A stretch of DNA of 64,000 bases, from the NCBI RefSeq assembly GCF_030704535.1, contig NC_081821.1:7331001-7395000 (forward strand), read 5' to 3'. The notes beneath the pieces were generated by a model. The model saw only the letters and a program-made list of their open reading frames with translations. It was not told the origin of the DNA and did no database searches. Each line of letters opens with the position of its first letter. Position 1 is the first letter of the stretch. The translations under genes and the position numbers were made by a program. This DNA is from Vitis vinifera (taxonomy: Eukaryota > Streptophyta > Magnoliopsida > Vitales > Vitaceae). Positions 34,202 through 45,889 of this stretch are shown one piece after another.

Positions 34202-34505
34202 TTCCCGCGCGAAAATGAGGCACGCAGTACAGGTTTGGCGCTGACGTCACCAGGTGGCCATTTTCAACTGACCTTTGGCATGCCACGTGATTAGATTTCG
34301 TGTGGCCCCCACTTCCAGCTGGATCAAACTGCTTACGTGGAAAGACCAGAAACGCGCTCAGCGGGTTCCTTGAATCTTTCCGACCTATACTATACCTGTA
34401 AAAAGAAAAAGGAAAAATATATATTATTAAAAGCATTGTCCTAAAATGTAATAAATCCCCTTAATCTTCCATATTTCAAGCAATGATGAGGCAAGGGTGA
34501 CGTCA
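34202..34505. promoter_or_regulatory. Cluster of E2F-like and ACGT-core sites
   Basis: TTCCCGCGCGAAAA (34202-34215) is a palindromic E2F-like site. Palindromic TGACGTCA occurs at 34242-34249 and again at 34498-34505. CACGTG lies at 34284-34289 and TACGTGG at 34334-34340. ACGT-core boxes are bound by bZIP and bHLH factors. No annotated gene start lies close by. Confidence 0.5.
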
Positions 34506-34690
34506 ATATTATTATGTTAAAATAAAGGGAAATAAAATTAGAAAAAAAAAGAGAATGTGGTGTATGATAAGAAAATGGCATTATATCACAACCTTAAACC
34601 AGTAAAAACCTCTAACAACATAACTTTTCTACATATGGAGAGAGATGGGGATAAGGCATGGTGAGTGGAAGGATATCCTCATTAGCTACT

Positions 34691-34698
34691 TATATAAA
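34691..34698 (+). promoter_or_regulatory. TATA box of a possible unannotated transcript
   Basis: TATATAAA is preceded by mixed-composition sequence and followed by about 450 bp of fairly balanced, non-coding DNA. A transcript starting near 34720 would have no long open frame. Confidence 0.35.
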
Positions 34699-37366
34699 GT
34701 CCATAGCTTTGATCCAAAGCCACCAAAATGGAGAAGAGAGGGGGAGGTTGGACACTTGGAAAATGGGTTTACCATATCCTAAAAGAAGAAAGAATTAGAA
34801 GTAAAACATGAGGAGGTGCACTCATTGCTTGCAGATTGTTCTTTCCATGGTGGGTCGTGAGTTGGCAGGGTAGAGCATAGTGTGGAGTGTGATGGGTCAC
34901 AAAAGAAGAAATTTTGAAATGCCCTAAAACAGCATTATGGGCCTTTGATTTTTGGGCAATTTCATTCAACAAAAAGTTGAGTTCGAATTGAAAACCACAT
35001 TGTATGGTGAGGAACATTCCTGGACCAGAAAGTCAAACCAACTTCATCTCATGCATTTTATTATTTTATTCCTTCTCCCTCTCATCTTTAGCCTATCCGC
35101 TCCTGTTTGTAACACTCAAGTACAACACCTATCCGAAATCAATTCCATTCCCACTCATTAACATTTTTTAGATTTAGATCACTTGTTAATTTTTTATTTA
35201 TTGAATTTTTCTTATTTTTATTATTTAACATAAAAATAAATTTAATCTTTTTATGATGAAAATAAAATTTTATTTTAAACTATGAGTAAAGTTATTATTA
35301 TTAATTTATTTCCTTTTTTTTTTACTCACATTACTATCAAATATTGAAATAGAAATAAATAATCAATTTAACCTAATTTATTCTTATTTTTTAAAAATAA
35401 AACAAAATATGTATTCTCATTCATTTTTCCTCACTCCCATGTAATAAATACGAAATTAAATAAAATTATTACTATAAAGTGATTTAGTTTGTGGGAATGA
35501 GCATTTATTTATTTTCTTCTTCATTTTTCGTGTTTGAGTAACTTAAATAATGATGAGAATAAAATAAAAAATGATTCTTATATATAAGTGAGATTTTAAT
35601 TCATCTATTTCAATTTCCTTGTACAAGTTATTTTTAAAAATGCTTTTCAAAAATTTATAAACTAAAGAAATTTTTTTAAAATAAGTTGTTTTTAAAAATA
35701 TTTTTTATTTTGATTTTGTAAAAAACATATAAATTCAAATTATATAATGTGAATTAAATTTAATTAAAGTCTTATTAAAAATAAAAATAATTTTTTAATT
35801 ATAAATAAATTTAAAATAATATAGTTTTTAATAAAATACGACTATTAATAAGATAATAAAATCACATGTTTTTTTCAATTATTAAATTTATTGATAAATT
35901 CAATACAAAATCTTACTTGAATTGAAATTCATTTTTTCTAATAAAAGAAATTGGATGAATTGTTTTCTATTCTACTTTTTTTTTTAAATGTTTCTAGAAG
36001 ATAATAATCAAATAGTGGTATAAATTTGTATTATTTAGCAAAAAAAAAAGAAAAAAAAATCCTTAAGGTTTTTTTTTAAATGAAAATAAAAACTATTTCA
36101 AATTATGCACAATGTGAGATTTTTTAAAATCAAAAAAAAAAAAAAAATATTTTAAACCATATGTATAAACATTATTGAGATAAAAACAAATTATAATTTC
36201 AACCTTACGTTACTATATACATCCAAATACAATAATCAAAATTACTAAATTAATTCCTATTCAAGACAGAATAAAAATAAAATATCTATTCTCATTTTTC
36301 ACTCTGGCATACCAAACACGGCCTTAAAGGTCAAATATAGCCTTTTGATTTTTATGTGAATCACCATCACATGCTTATTATCAAAGTGCATGTAAGTCAT
36401 TCCGCAATGATTTTTGTTTTATGTCATTGTTAAAAAATCTGACACTTTCAAATTCAATGGGCACCGTTGGAATAAGAACAGGGGGGAGGGGGGGTGTTAT
36501 TTTCCCACTTTCTGTTCCTTGGTTCACTTTTCCAAGATGAAGAGTCGCATTCAATCAGAGGCAGATTGGCACATTACTCAAAGGGAATCTGGAGGCATGG
36601 GACACGTGTAATTGTAAAATCACTTCATCTTGTCACTCCATTTTCATTTGGAAGCCTTACCACGTCTGCTGCGCCTTCCCAAAATTTCAAACCTCCTTCA
36701 CTTTTTCACAACGTTTCTGGTCTTTGGGAAATGGTCGCTAATGGGTTGGGCCGTGTCTTTAAATTTGTTCAAATTTTCAAACGCTCGGCCCAGTTTTCAG
36801 TTTAATAGGCCCATGATAGCCCATGCTTCACCCTTCTTTGATTTTTAGGGCATTTAGACTATCGTTTTTGATTGTTTGAAGAATTTGCCTAATATTTACC
36901 CGATTTAATATTTAATAAATGTATATATGCATATCATTTTCAAGCCAAAGTCTCTAATGTGTATCTTGTGTCCGGTAAATAAATTTTATTCATTGAAATG
37001 AACTTTCAATAACTTTTTTTTTCTTTCTTTACCATTATACATACAAATTTCGAAATTCCTAAAAAATAAACAAAATAATAATACAAAATATGCGAACAAG
37101 ATTGTTTGTATTAAAAGAATATCGAGTTTTTTAGGGAAGAAGTTCAATTGAGAGTCTAGCTTGACTTTTTTTCTAAAGTGTGAGTGCAAATAGTACAGAT
37201 GCCTAAGAGTTGATTGAATTGAAATTTGGCTCATTAAATTTAACAATTTGTTTATTTCTTTTAAGAAATTTATTAAAAAAATATTTTTAAATTTTTTTAA
37301 CCTTCATTAATCTGATTTTACAGTCTTTTATATTTTGTCACATGTTATCATTTGAATTACGTATGA

Positions 37367-38149
37367 CCAAGGATGAAAATATCGGTAATCACGAATATAT
37401 CGGTACTTCGATTTTACGAATATATCGGTACTTCGATTTCACGAATATATCGGCTTAAAATTATTAAAAACTCATGAAAATGTAAGGAAAACCTCATAAT
37501 AATATAATTAGAAGTATAATAGACATTTTAAAGTTATTTTATTGAAAAATTTAATATATGTATAACATGATTTATCATATTTGATAATAATATCGTATAC
37601 ATCGATAAAAATATGAATTTTATAAGTGTATATTTATTATTAAATTACATCTAATATTATGATATTTGATTATAATATGTTTAATTTTAAAATATATATT
37701 AATATTAAAATTATGATCCATTTAATTCAATTGTATTAAACAATATAAAATAAATTATGATATATATATATATATATATAATTTTTTAATATTTAATTAA
37801 TTATTAATGATATTAAAAACATTATGAAGAAAATTATATAATTTTTATATTTTTGGTAATCAATTAAAACAAAATTTTGCATTTAATTATAAAATAATTG
37901 TAATTAATTTGCTCTTTAAAATATTCTTTTAATATTTTCTTTATATAATGAGTTTAAGTATATATAAATTTAGTGCACAATATATAACAAGGGGCAAGTT
38001 TGCCCGGATGGTAAGTGGAGTATCCCCCAAACCAAAAGGTTTAGGATTCAAAAAAGAGAAGGCACTATAGCACATTAACTTACTGTAGCGCGTTTGACTT
38101 CCGTTGACCACCATGCGATATATCAGGAAAAATCGACGATAAACCTTGT
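37367..38149 (+). mobile_element. 783 bp insertion with a tRNA-like segment
   Basis: GTATGA occurs immediately left (37361-37366) and right (38150-38155), while copy B has a single GTATGA (41475-41480) at the matching point. Terminal bases CCAAGG...CCTTGT form a short inverted repeat. The left part has a 25 bp tandem repeat (ACGAATATATCGGTACTTCG). The right part has GCCCGGATGGTAAGTGG and GGTTTAGGATTCAA spaced like tRNA box A and box B. No coding region is present. The class is unresolved. Confidence 0.7.
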
Positions 38150-38695
38150 GTATGACATATGCGATGTGTATGAGCCATCACTCATCAAAATCAAACTAGA
38201 TGTGTTGAGGTAAGGTGAGAACTCTGAAGTTACAATTATAATTTAATACATCAAATTTTAGTGTTTTTTTTTTTGGGTTTTTTTTCATCATCTTTTGTCA
38301 CATAGATTTTTTACTTCAATAATTTTTAAATTTAATATTTATCATTATGAAGTCTCAACACTTTCATGGAGCTTCTCTTTAAAGAGATGTTTTTAATAAA
38401 TAAAAAAATTAAAATTATTATTTTAACACATACTATCAAAATTCTTTTTTATTTATTTATTTATTTTGCTTGGAAATTACAAATGATTTGGAAAATGGAA
38501 AAAAAAAAAGTTATTTAATTTAAAAATTATTGAGAAAGTTTTCAATTATTATAAAATTTTGAAAGTTTTCTTTTCACGTTTAGTGGAATCAGTTACCCCG
38601 AAAAAATCTACAAAACTCAAAGTTACCATACTCAAGGCTTTCATCTAGGTTCATTTTTTAAAAACTAAAGTTGTGCTATAGTTAATTAAATTTTA

Positions 38696-39085
38696 GAGTT
38701 TGTTTGGTAATTATTTTCAAAAATAATTCTAAATAATGGTTTTTTAGAACATTTTTTGAAAATTATTCTTTGATTTATATAAAACAAAAGTCTATTTGAA
38801 AATGTAAAATGTTTTTAATATGTTTTAAAAATATTTTTATATATATTTTAAAAATAAATTTATATGTAGTATTTTATTTTTAACTATTTTATATATTTAT
38901 ATAATTATTTCTTAAAACAATTTTTAAAAAATAAGTGAAAATAATAAAAACAACTAAAAGATGTTATTTGAAAACATCATGTTTTTTGTTCTTAAAAATC
39001 GAAAACAGTTGTTAAACATGTTTTTTGTATTTTTCTGTTATGAAAAATTGAAAATTGTTCTAATAAACAATTACTAAATAGACCC
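38696..39085. mobile_element. MITE-like element in copy A
   Basis: Left end GAGTTTGTTTGGTAATTATTT and, on the reverse strand, right end GGGTCTATTTAGTAATTGTTT form imperfect inverted repeats. The counterpart in copy B is 41998-42434. Confidence 0.6.
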
Positions 39086-39330
39086 TTTTACAACCGAAAT
39101 AATTTTTTTTAAATGATCTTAAAAGTCTAAAAATTTAAAAGCTATCTATGATTTCATGTGTTAATCTGAAAATAAATCTGTGTCATTGGCATCAAACCCT
39201 TCATCCCAATGGAGAATCTGGGCTCCACATTCTCCCAAGTACCAACCAAACTCTAGCTCATCCACTGTATTCAAATTAAAACGTGGCCACATGGCACAAG
39301 GTTGAAAGTTATTTATCAAGGGAAAATTAA

Positions 39331-39478
39331 GAATTATCAAATCTATCTACCCTTCTCAGTAGTTTTTTTTCCTAGCCTACCCTTATCGGTAATTCTCCCA
39401 TTTATTTATGGGAAAATTACCTTTTAGGATAGGGTGGGGAAAAATATGACCGAGAATGGTGGGTGGATTTGATAATTC
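39331..39478. repeat. Foldback repeat in copy A
   Basis: GAATTATCAAATCTATCTACCC is matched in reverse by GGGTGGATTTGATAATTC at the far end, giving a 148 bp hairpin with further internal pairing (ATTCTCCCAT / ATGGGAAAAT). Confidence 0.75.
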
Positions 39479-40644
39479 TTTTGAATGGTAGGGTGAAATT
39501 GTAATAATTCTTCCAAAGACCTTATTTTGTTTAAATGTCAAGACTACCCTTAATAAGTGAAAAGCAACAGTAAAAAAAAAAAAAGTATTCTTTAACCCAA
39601 TTGCAACTTGTCGATATTGAAGAAGAAAAAGGGAAAAGAAGAAAAAGCTTCAGCACTTTAGGTCATGATCTAAAACTGTCTCTACAAAGCTTATATTTTT
39701 TTGTGTGAATCTAGCAAGAAATCCATTAAAGGTAAGATTTTTTCTTAAATGCCAAAAAAAACAAAAATACGTTAGTTTATGCAAATAAATAAATAAATAG
39801 TTTTAAAATCGGATTGAAGGAATGAAATATTAATAATTTTAACAAATGTAGATCTAAAATATTGAATGAGGTTTTGATAAAGATATTACATTTTTTTTTG
39901 TGTAAAATGTTATTTAATTTTTTTATATTATTTTGTTCATATTGAAGATGTGTTTTTATTTTTAATTTATTTTCCGGGTGGGTTGTTTGATATGATTATT
40001 ATTGATTTCCATTGAAAAAGTTTGCACTTTAGTTTTGTTGTTGAGACTTGTTTGACATGACAAAAGAAAAAATTTTCTCAATTGTTTCATGGTTGTTTGG
40101 GACCACTTTGTTTGTGTATTTATAAACATATTTAGAGTTTCATTGAAAACATAAACTTCTTTTGTATGGGACCACTTTATCTTTTATTATGAATTTTGTA
40201 CAAGTATTATTTTGTTATGATGTGTTGAATGTTTAGTAGTACGATGGTTGTGTAAAAGAACCATTATTTCAATTATAAAGTACAAGTACAATATAAATGC
40301 AATATAATTACAATGAAAAATCATTAACATTACGATATATTGCAATATACCAAAATGATAAAATATTTAATTCGTTTTTTTACTAAACTAGCATTTTTAG
40401 GCTATTGTAATTTCAATACATGAAATTGTTGATGGTAATTCAATGATGTATAAAAAAAAATCTATAAAATTAATTTTTTTTATACAAAAATATGGAGGTA
40501 CAATAAAAATATACTACAATTACAATACAAATATAATAACATTACAATACATTAAGATAAGGTAAAATTTTGAAAATTTCAAATTTCTTATGAAATTGGG
40601 TAGTTGTGGGTTTTTTGGCATATCCCTAACATATCTAATATACA

Positions 40645-40894
40645 CTAAATATTATTTTTTATTATATAAAATATGTCTCAATTGATCATAATTTTTATTT
40701 GTTTATTTTGTATTTGTTGTAAAAAAATTTTTGGTTGTAATATTATGAAATAAATTGATTTGATTGTCAAAAAAATAAGAAGTACTTCTCAATTGATAAA
40801 TTGACTTGGGAAATTTAGGGTAAATTGGTTTAATAAAAATATTAGGCCTTCATAAGAATTATCAAATCTACTCACCCTTCTGGGTAATTTTTTT
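40645..40894. other. Spacer between the duplicated copies
   Basis: About 250 bp without a counterpart after copy B. Its last 40 bp (40856-40894) repeat one arm of the foldback (GAATTATCAAATCTACTCACCC), so one breakpoint of the duplication may lie in a foldback arm. Confidence 0.6.
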
Positions 40895-41997
40895 TAGGCC
40901 CATGGATAGCCCATGCTTCACCCTTCTTTGATTTTTAGGCCATTTAGACGTATCCTTTGAAAGGTTTTTGATTGTTTGAAGAATTTGCCTAATATTTACC
41001 CGATTTAATATTTAAAAAATGTATACATGCATAATAAAGTATCATTTTCAAGCCAAAGTCTCTAATGTGTATCTTGTGCCCTTTGTGTAAATAAATTTTA
41101 TTCATTGAAATGAACTTTCGATAACTTTTTTTTCTTTTTTTACCATTATACATACAAATTTCAAAATTCCTAAAAAATAAACAAAACAATAATACAAAAT
41201 ATGCGAAGAAGATTGTTTGTATTAAAAGAATGTCGTGATTTTTAGGGAAGAAGTTCAATTGAAAGTATAGTTTGACTTTTTTTCTAAAGTGCGAGTACGA
41301 ATAGTACAAGTGCCTAAGAGTTGACTGAATTGAAATTTGACTCATTAAATTTAACAATTTGTTTCTTTTATTTAAGAAATTTATTAAAAAAAATATTTTA
41401 AAATTTTTTTGACCTTAATTAATTAGATTATACAGTCTTTTATATTTTGTCACACTCGTTATCATTTGAATCACGTATGAGATATGCAATGTGTATGAGC
41501 CATCACTCATCAAAATCAAACTAGATGTATTGAGGTATGGTGAGAAGTTACAATTATAATTTAATACATCAAATTTTAGTGTTTTTTTTTTTTTGGTTTT
41601 TTTTTCATCATCTTTAGTCATATAGATTTTTTACTTTAATAATTTTTAAATTTAATATTTATCATTATGAAGTCACGCTTTCATGTTTTTAAAGATATGT
41701 TTTTAATAAAAAATTTAAAATTATTATTTTAACACATACTATCAAAATTATTATTTATTTATTTTGCTTGGAAATTACAAATGATTTGGAAAATGGAAAA
41801 AAAAATTGAAAGTTATTTAATTTAAAAATTATTGAGAAAGTTTTCAATTATTATAAAATTTTGAAAGTTTTCTTTTCCCTTTTAGTAAAATCAGTTATCC
41901 TGAAAAAATCTACAAAACCCAAAGTTACCATACTCAAAGCTTTCATCTAGGTTCATTTTTTTAAAACTAAAGTTGTGCTATAGTTAATCAAATTTTA

Positions 41998-42434
41998 GAG
42001 TTTGTTTGGTAATTGTTTTAAAAAATAATTCTAAATAATGGTTTTTTAGAACATTTTTTGAAAACTGTTATTTGATTTATATAAAACAAAAGTCTGTTTG
42101 AAAATATAAAATGTTTTTAATATGTTTTTTAAATATTTTAAAAATATAATTATGTGTAGTATTTTATTTTTAATAATTTTATATATTTATATAATTATTT
42201 CTTAAAACAATTTTTAAAAAATAAGTGAAAATAAGAAAAATAACTAAAAGATGTTATTTGAAAACATCATGTTTTCTGTTCGATTTGAAAATAATAAAAA
42301 CAACTAAAAGATGTTATTTAAAAACATCATGTTTTCTATTCTTAAAAATTGAAAACAGTTGTTAAACATGTTTTTTGTATTTTTTGTTGTGAAAAATTGA
42401 AAATTGTTCTAATAAACAATTACTAAATAGACAC
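41998..42434. mobile_element. MITE-like element in copy B
   Basis: Counterpart of 38696-39085, enlarged by an internal tandem duplication. Its presence in both copies means it inserted before the duplication. Confidence 0.6.
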
Positions 42435-42686
42435 TTTTACAACCGAAATTATTTTTTTTAAATGATCTTAAAAGGCTAAAAATTTAAAAGCTATCTATTA
42501 TTTAATGTGTTAATCTGAAAATAAATCTGTCATTGGCATCAAACCCTTCATCCCAATTGAGAATCTGGGCTCCACATTCTCCCAAGTACCAACCAAGCTC
42601 CAGCTCATCCACTGGATTCAAATTAAAACGTTGCCACATGGCACGGGGTTGAAAGCTATAAAGCTATTTATCAAGGGAAAATTAAA

Positions 42687-42833
42687 AATTATCAAATCTA
42701 TCCACCCATCTCCGGTGATTTTTTTCCTAGCCTACCCTTATTGGTAAATCTCCCATTTATTTATGGGAAAATTACCTTTTAGGGTAGGGTGGGGAAAAAT
42801 ATGATCGAGAATGGTGGATAGATTTGATAATTC
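42687..42833. repeat. Foldback repeat in copy B
   Basis: Arms AATTATCAAATCTATCCACCC and GGTGGATAGATTTGATAATT, counterpart of 39331-39478. Confidence 0.7.
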
Positions 42834-44103
42834 TTTTGAATAGTAGGGTGAAATTATAATAATTCTTCCAAAGACCTTATTTTGTTTAAATGTCAAGACT
42901 ACCCTTAATAAGTGAAAAGTAACAGCAAAAAAAAAAAAAAAAAGTCTTCTTTAATCCAACTGCAGCTTGTCGGTATTGAAGAAGAAAAAAGGGAAAATGG
43001 AAAAAGTTTCAGCACTTTAAGTCATGATCTGAAACTGTCTCTACAAAACTTGTTTTTTTGTGTGAATCTAGCAAGAAATTCGTTAAAGGTAAGATTTTTT
43101 CTTAAATGCCAAAAAATATAAAAATACGTCAGTTTATGCAAATAAATAAATAAATAATTTAAAAATAGGATTGAAGGAATGAAATGTTAATAATTTTAAC
43201 TAATGTAAATCTAAAATATTAGATCTGAAATATTGAATGAGGTTTTGAGAAAGAAATTACATTTTTTGTGTAAAATGTTTTTTTTTTTTTTGAATTTTTT
43301 TATATTATTTTGGTCATATTGAAGATGTATTTTTATTTTTAATTTATTTTTTGGGTGAGTTGTTTGATATGATTATTATTGATTTCCATTGAAAAAGTTT
43401 GCACTTTAGTTTTATTGTTGAGACTTGTTTGACATGACAAAAGAAAAAATTTTCTCTGTTGTTTCATGGTTGTTTGGGACCACTTTGTTTGTGTATTTAT
43501 GAACATATTTAGAGTTTCATTGAAAACATAAACTTCTTTTGTATGAGACCACTTTATCTTTTATTATGAATTTTGTACAAGTATTATTTTGTTATGATGT
43601 GTTGAATGTTTAGTAGTACGAAAGTTGTGTAAAAGAACCATTATTTCAATTATAAAGTACAAGTATAATATAAATGCAATATAATTACAATGAAAAATCA
43701 TTAACATTACGATGCATTGCAATATACCAAAATGATAAAATATTGAATTCGTTTTTTACTAAACTAGTATTTTTAGGCTATTGTAATTTCAATACATGAA
43801 ATTGTTGATGGTAATTCAATGATATATAAAAAAAAATCTATAAAATTAATTTTTTTTATACAAAAATATAGAAGTACAATAAAAATATACTACAATTATA
43901 ATATAAATATAATAACATTACAATATGTTAACATAAGGTAAAATTTTAAAAATTTTAAATTTCTTATGAAATTGGGTAGTCGTGGGTTTTTGGCATATCC
44001 CATGTCTAATATACAACAAATTTTCGACTGTGAATCTGTATGCGCTCTTCCCACCTCCATTTACAGTCGAAATAACGAAATTCAGTCCCCCCATTCCCAC
44101 CAT

Positions 44104-44229
44104 TATGGCCTTCAATTTATTACCGACATTGCAGCCCCTTCGTCTCCATCATCACAACTTTACGAGTCTCATAAATCCTCCTGTAAAATCTCCTCTGGTT
44201 AAAACACCGAAGCCCCAAATCTGTGTTAA
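44104..44229 (+). other. Short open frame resembling a plastid transit peptide (uncertain)
   Basis: ATG at 44104 opens a frame of about 41 codons, rich in Ser, Leu, His, Pro and basic residues with no acids (start MAFNLLPTLQPLRLHHHNF), ending TGA. This looks like a transit peptide or a first exon. A frame further on (about 44258-44330, MKCGNRAYMDQFVVDPGPEL) could be a second exon, but the splice is not convincing. It may be a gene fragment or chance. Just upstream a short inverted repeat (TTTCGACTGT / ACAGTCGAAA, 44022-44074) occurs. Confidence 0.25.
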
Positions 44230-44663
44230 GTGAATACAATTTTTGTATACTTGTTGAGCGTATGAAGTGTGGAAATAGGGCGTATATGGACCAGTTTGTC
44301 GTGGACCCTGGACCAGAGCTTTCATTGTAGCCCTGACTCTGGTGGAACATTTGGAGACTCTTGAAATATGAATAACTATCCCTAAAGCCATTTCATTTTC
44401 TGGGTTTAATGTTCATCTATATTTTTCAGAGCAATTAAACCAAAAATTAAAAGAAAATAGAATCTGCAGTTGTACACTTGTACTGTAGTAAATATGATAT
44501 TGAATGGTGAAAACCGAAAAGAAAATGTAGATGTGGTGGAGATGCAAGGTGACGTGCAGCCAGCTAAGTAGCATTTAAGGGTAAAGTAAAGTGGGAGCCT
44601 TGGAGAGGCCGAGGGCCTGTGTGTTGGGGTGGTGGGGGCATCTCTGAAGGGACGATGACTGGG

Positions 44664-44908
44664 CTATAAATGCTTGACCCCATTAATTTACCACATGATT
44701 GGAGTAACCTTAGCCCTTTTCACTGAATCACTGGTACCTGTGGACCTCCCTTGCTGATCTACCCATGTTGTGTCCCATCATACCTGTGCCCCCAGCCACT
44801 CTCTCTCTCTCTCAGTAGACAGTACCCTCTTCTTATGCCTATTTGTTTGCCATAGGGCATTGCCTTTTTTTGAGCACCTCTATGGCTACCTTATATCTGC
44901 TCAATAAA
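44664..44908 (+). promoter_or_regulatory. TATA box and AATAAA framing a possible short non-coding transcript
   Basis: CTATAAATG at 44664-44672 follows a GC-richer segment. AATAAA is at 44903-44908. Between them are balanced-composition sequence and a CT microsatellite near 44802-44813, with no open frame of note. Confidence 0.3.
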
Positions 44909-45889
44909 GAAAAGTCTACGCCTCTCCTGGCTCCTGGCTCCCGGCTTCCCTGGTAATTTGAGATAAGTCATTTATGTATCTACTTTGTTATCCTTCAAAA
45001 TCATGCATAAGTCCCCTGTTGCCCGCAACGTTTAAAATATAAAAAATATGACAATATCAATAATTGAATCTCATGGAAATATCCGATAAAAATTTGAATA
45101 AACAATATCCATAAAGTAATCGATTAAAACTCATAAAATTATTTAAAAAAAAACCTAAAAAAAATAAAATAAATGATAAAAAACAAATAAATTGTTTTAT
45201 TGAAGAAAATTATATATAACATTCGATATAATAATTGTAATATATGTATAATTATCATTTTTTATTTGATTTTTTTAATCTTATTTATAAATTTATATTT
45301 CTTTTGTATTATGTATTATATAAGATTCATGATTTTTGTATTTTTAATAAATGAAATTTGAAGGGCCAAGTTCGGGCCTTTGATTGTATTTAAAATACAT
45401 TTTATCGCATTAAATATTATAATAGTTAGTTTGAACATTATCTTGGAAGGGGATAATAATTTAATTATTATTTCATTTTTTATATAGATATAAAATTAAT
45501 ACTTCAGGTTTAGAAGGCAAATAGAAAAAAGTACATATGGATGGTTTTATGTTATCAAATCCTAAATTGACAAGGCATGCAGTGCTTGGCAGATAATAGT
45601 GTTCAAACCCCAAGTTCTTGATGTGAAGTTATAAAATGGCCAACGTATAGACCATTAATCTAAAAAATTGTGATAAATTCATGAAAATTTGGAGATATAT
45701 TGTGGGCAATTCAAAGGTATTACGATAAATTAAATAAAAAAAATATGATTTTGTTTTTTAAGATTACTAAAATATGACATATTGATTAAAAATTCATAAA
45801 AAATAAATGATTTTTTTAATCATCGGTTTTGTTTGAATCATTTATAAGTTGTAGAATCTCCTTGATTCTTTTCCCTTTTGCATTGCTCA

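Larger units (their letters stand above)
32853..36805. other. Intergenic, no protein gene seen; GC-rich regulatory-looking island in the middle
   Basis: After the NAC 3' region come AT-rich DNA, a tiny MITE-like unit (33174-33260), and a (TTA)n run near 33613-33640. A GC-richer island spans 33840-34380. A TATA box follows at 34691, then 1.1 kb of very AT-rich sequence. 36480-36800 is again mixed in composition, with a G-run and a CACGTG box near 36602. The open frames 33908-34294 and 36494-36805 have no recognisable domain. Confidence 0.5.
36806..40644. repeat. Left copy (A) of a direct duplication of about 3 kb
   Basis: Starts TAGGCCCATG and shares near-continuous similarity with 40895-44015. 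The same order of MITE-like unit, foldback and AT-rich blocks occurs in both. Copy A contains the extra 783 bp insertion at 37367-38149. No protein gene was recognised; the minus-strand frame at 36986-37246 exists in both copies but has no domain. The two copies differ by scattered substitutions and small indels. Confidence 0.88.
40895..44015. repeat. Right copy (B) of the direct duplication
   Basis: Starts TAGGCCCATGG and ends near CTAATATACAAC. It lacks the 783 bp insertion and has an extra tandem duplication of about 60 bp near 42242-42340 (AACTAAAAGATGTTATTT repeated). The minus-strand frame 40989-41357 overlaps the equivalent frame in copy A but is AT-biased and without a domain. Confidence 0.88.

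Noticed and set aside
33908..34294. 128-codon plus-strand frame
   Set aside because: It coincides with the GC-rich regulatory-looking island; composition explains openness and no domain is visible.
40989..41357. 122-codon minus-strand frame, partly shared with the left duplicate (36986-37246)
   Set aside because: The two copies differ by frame-ending indels, residues are AT-driven (Phe, Lys, Asn, Ile), and there is no domain.
45585..45640. tRNA-like stretch near a diverged repeat
   Set aside because: No cloverleaf can be drawn; treated as part of a decayed repeat related to the 37.4 kb insertion.
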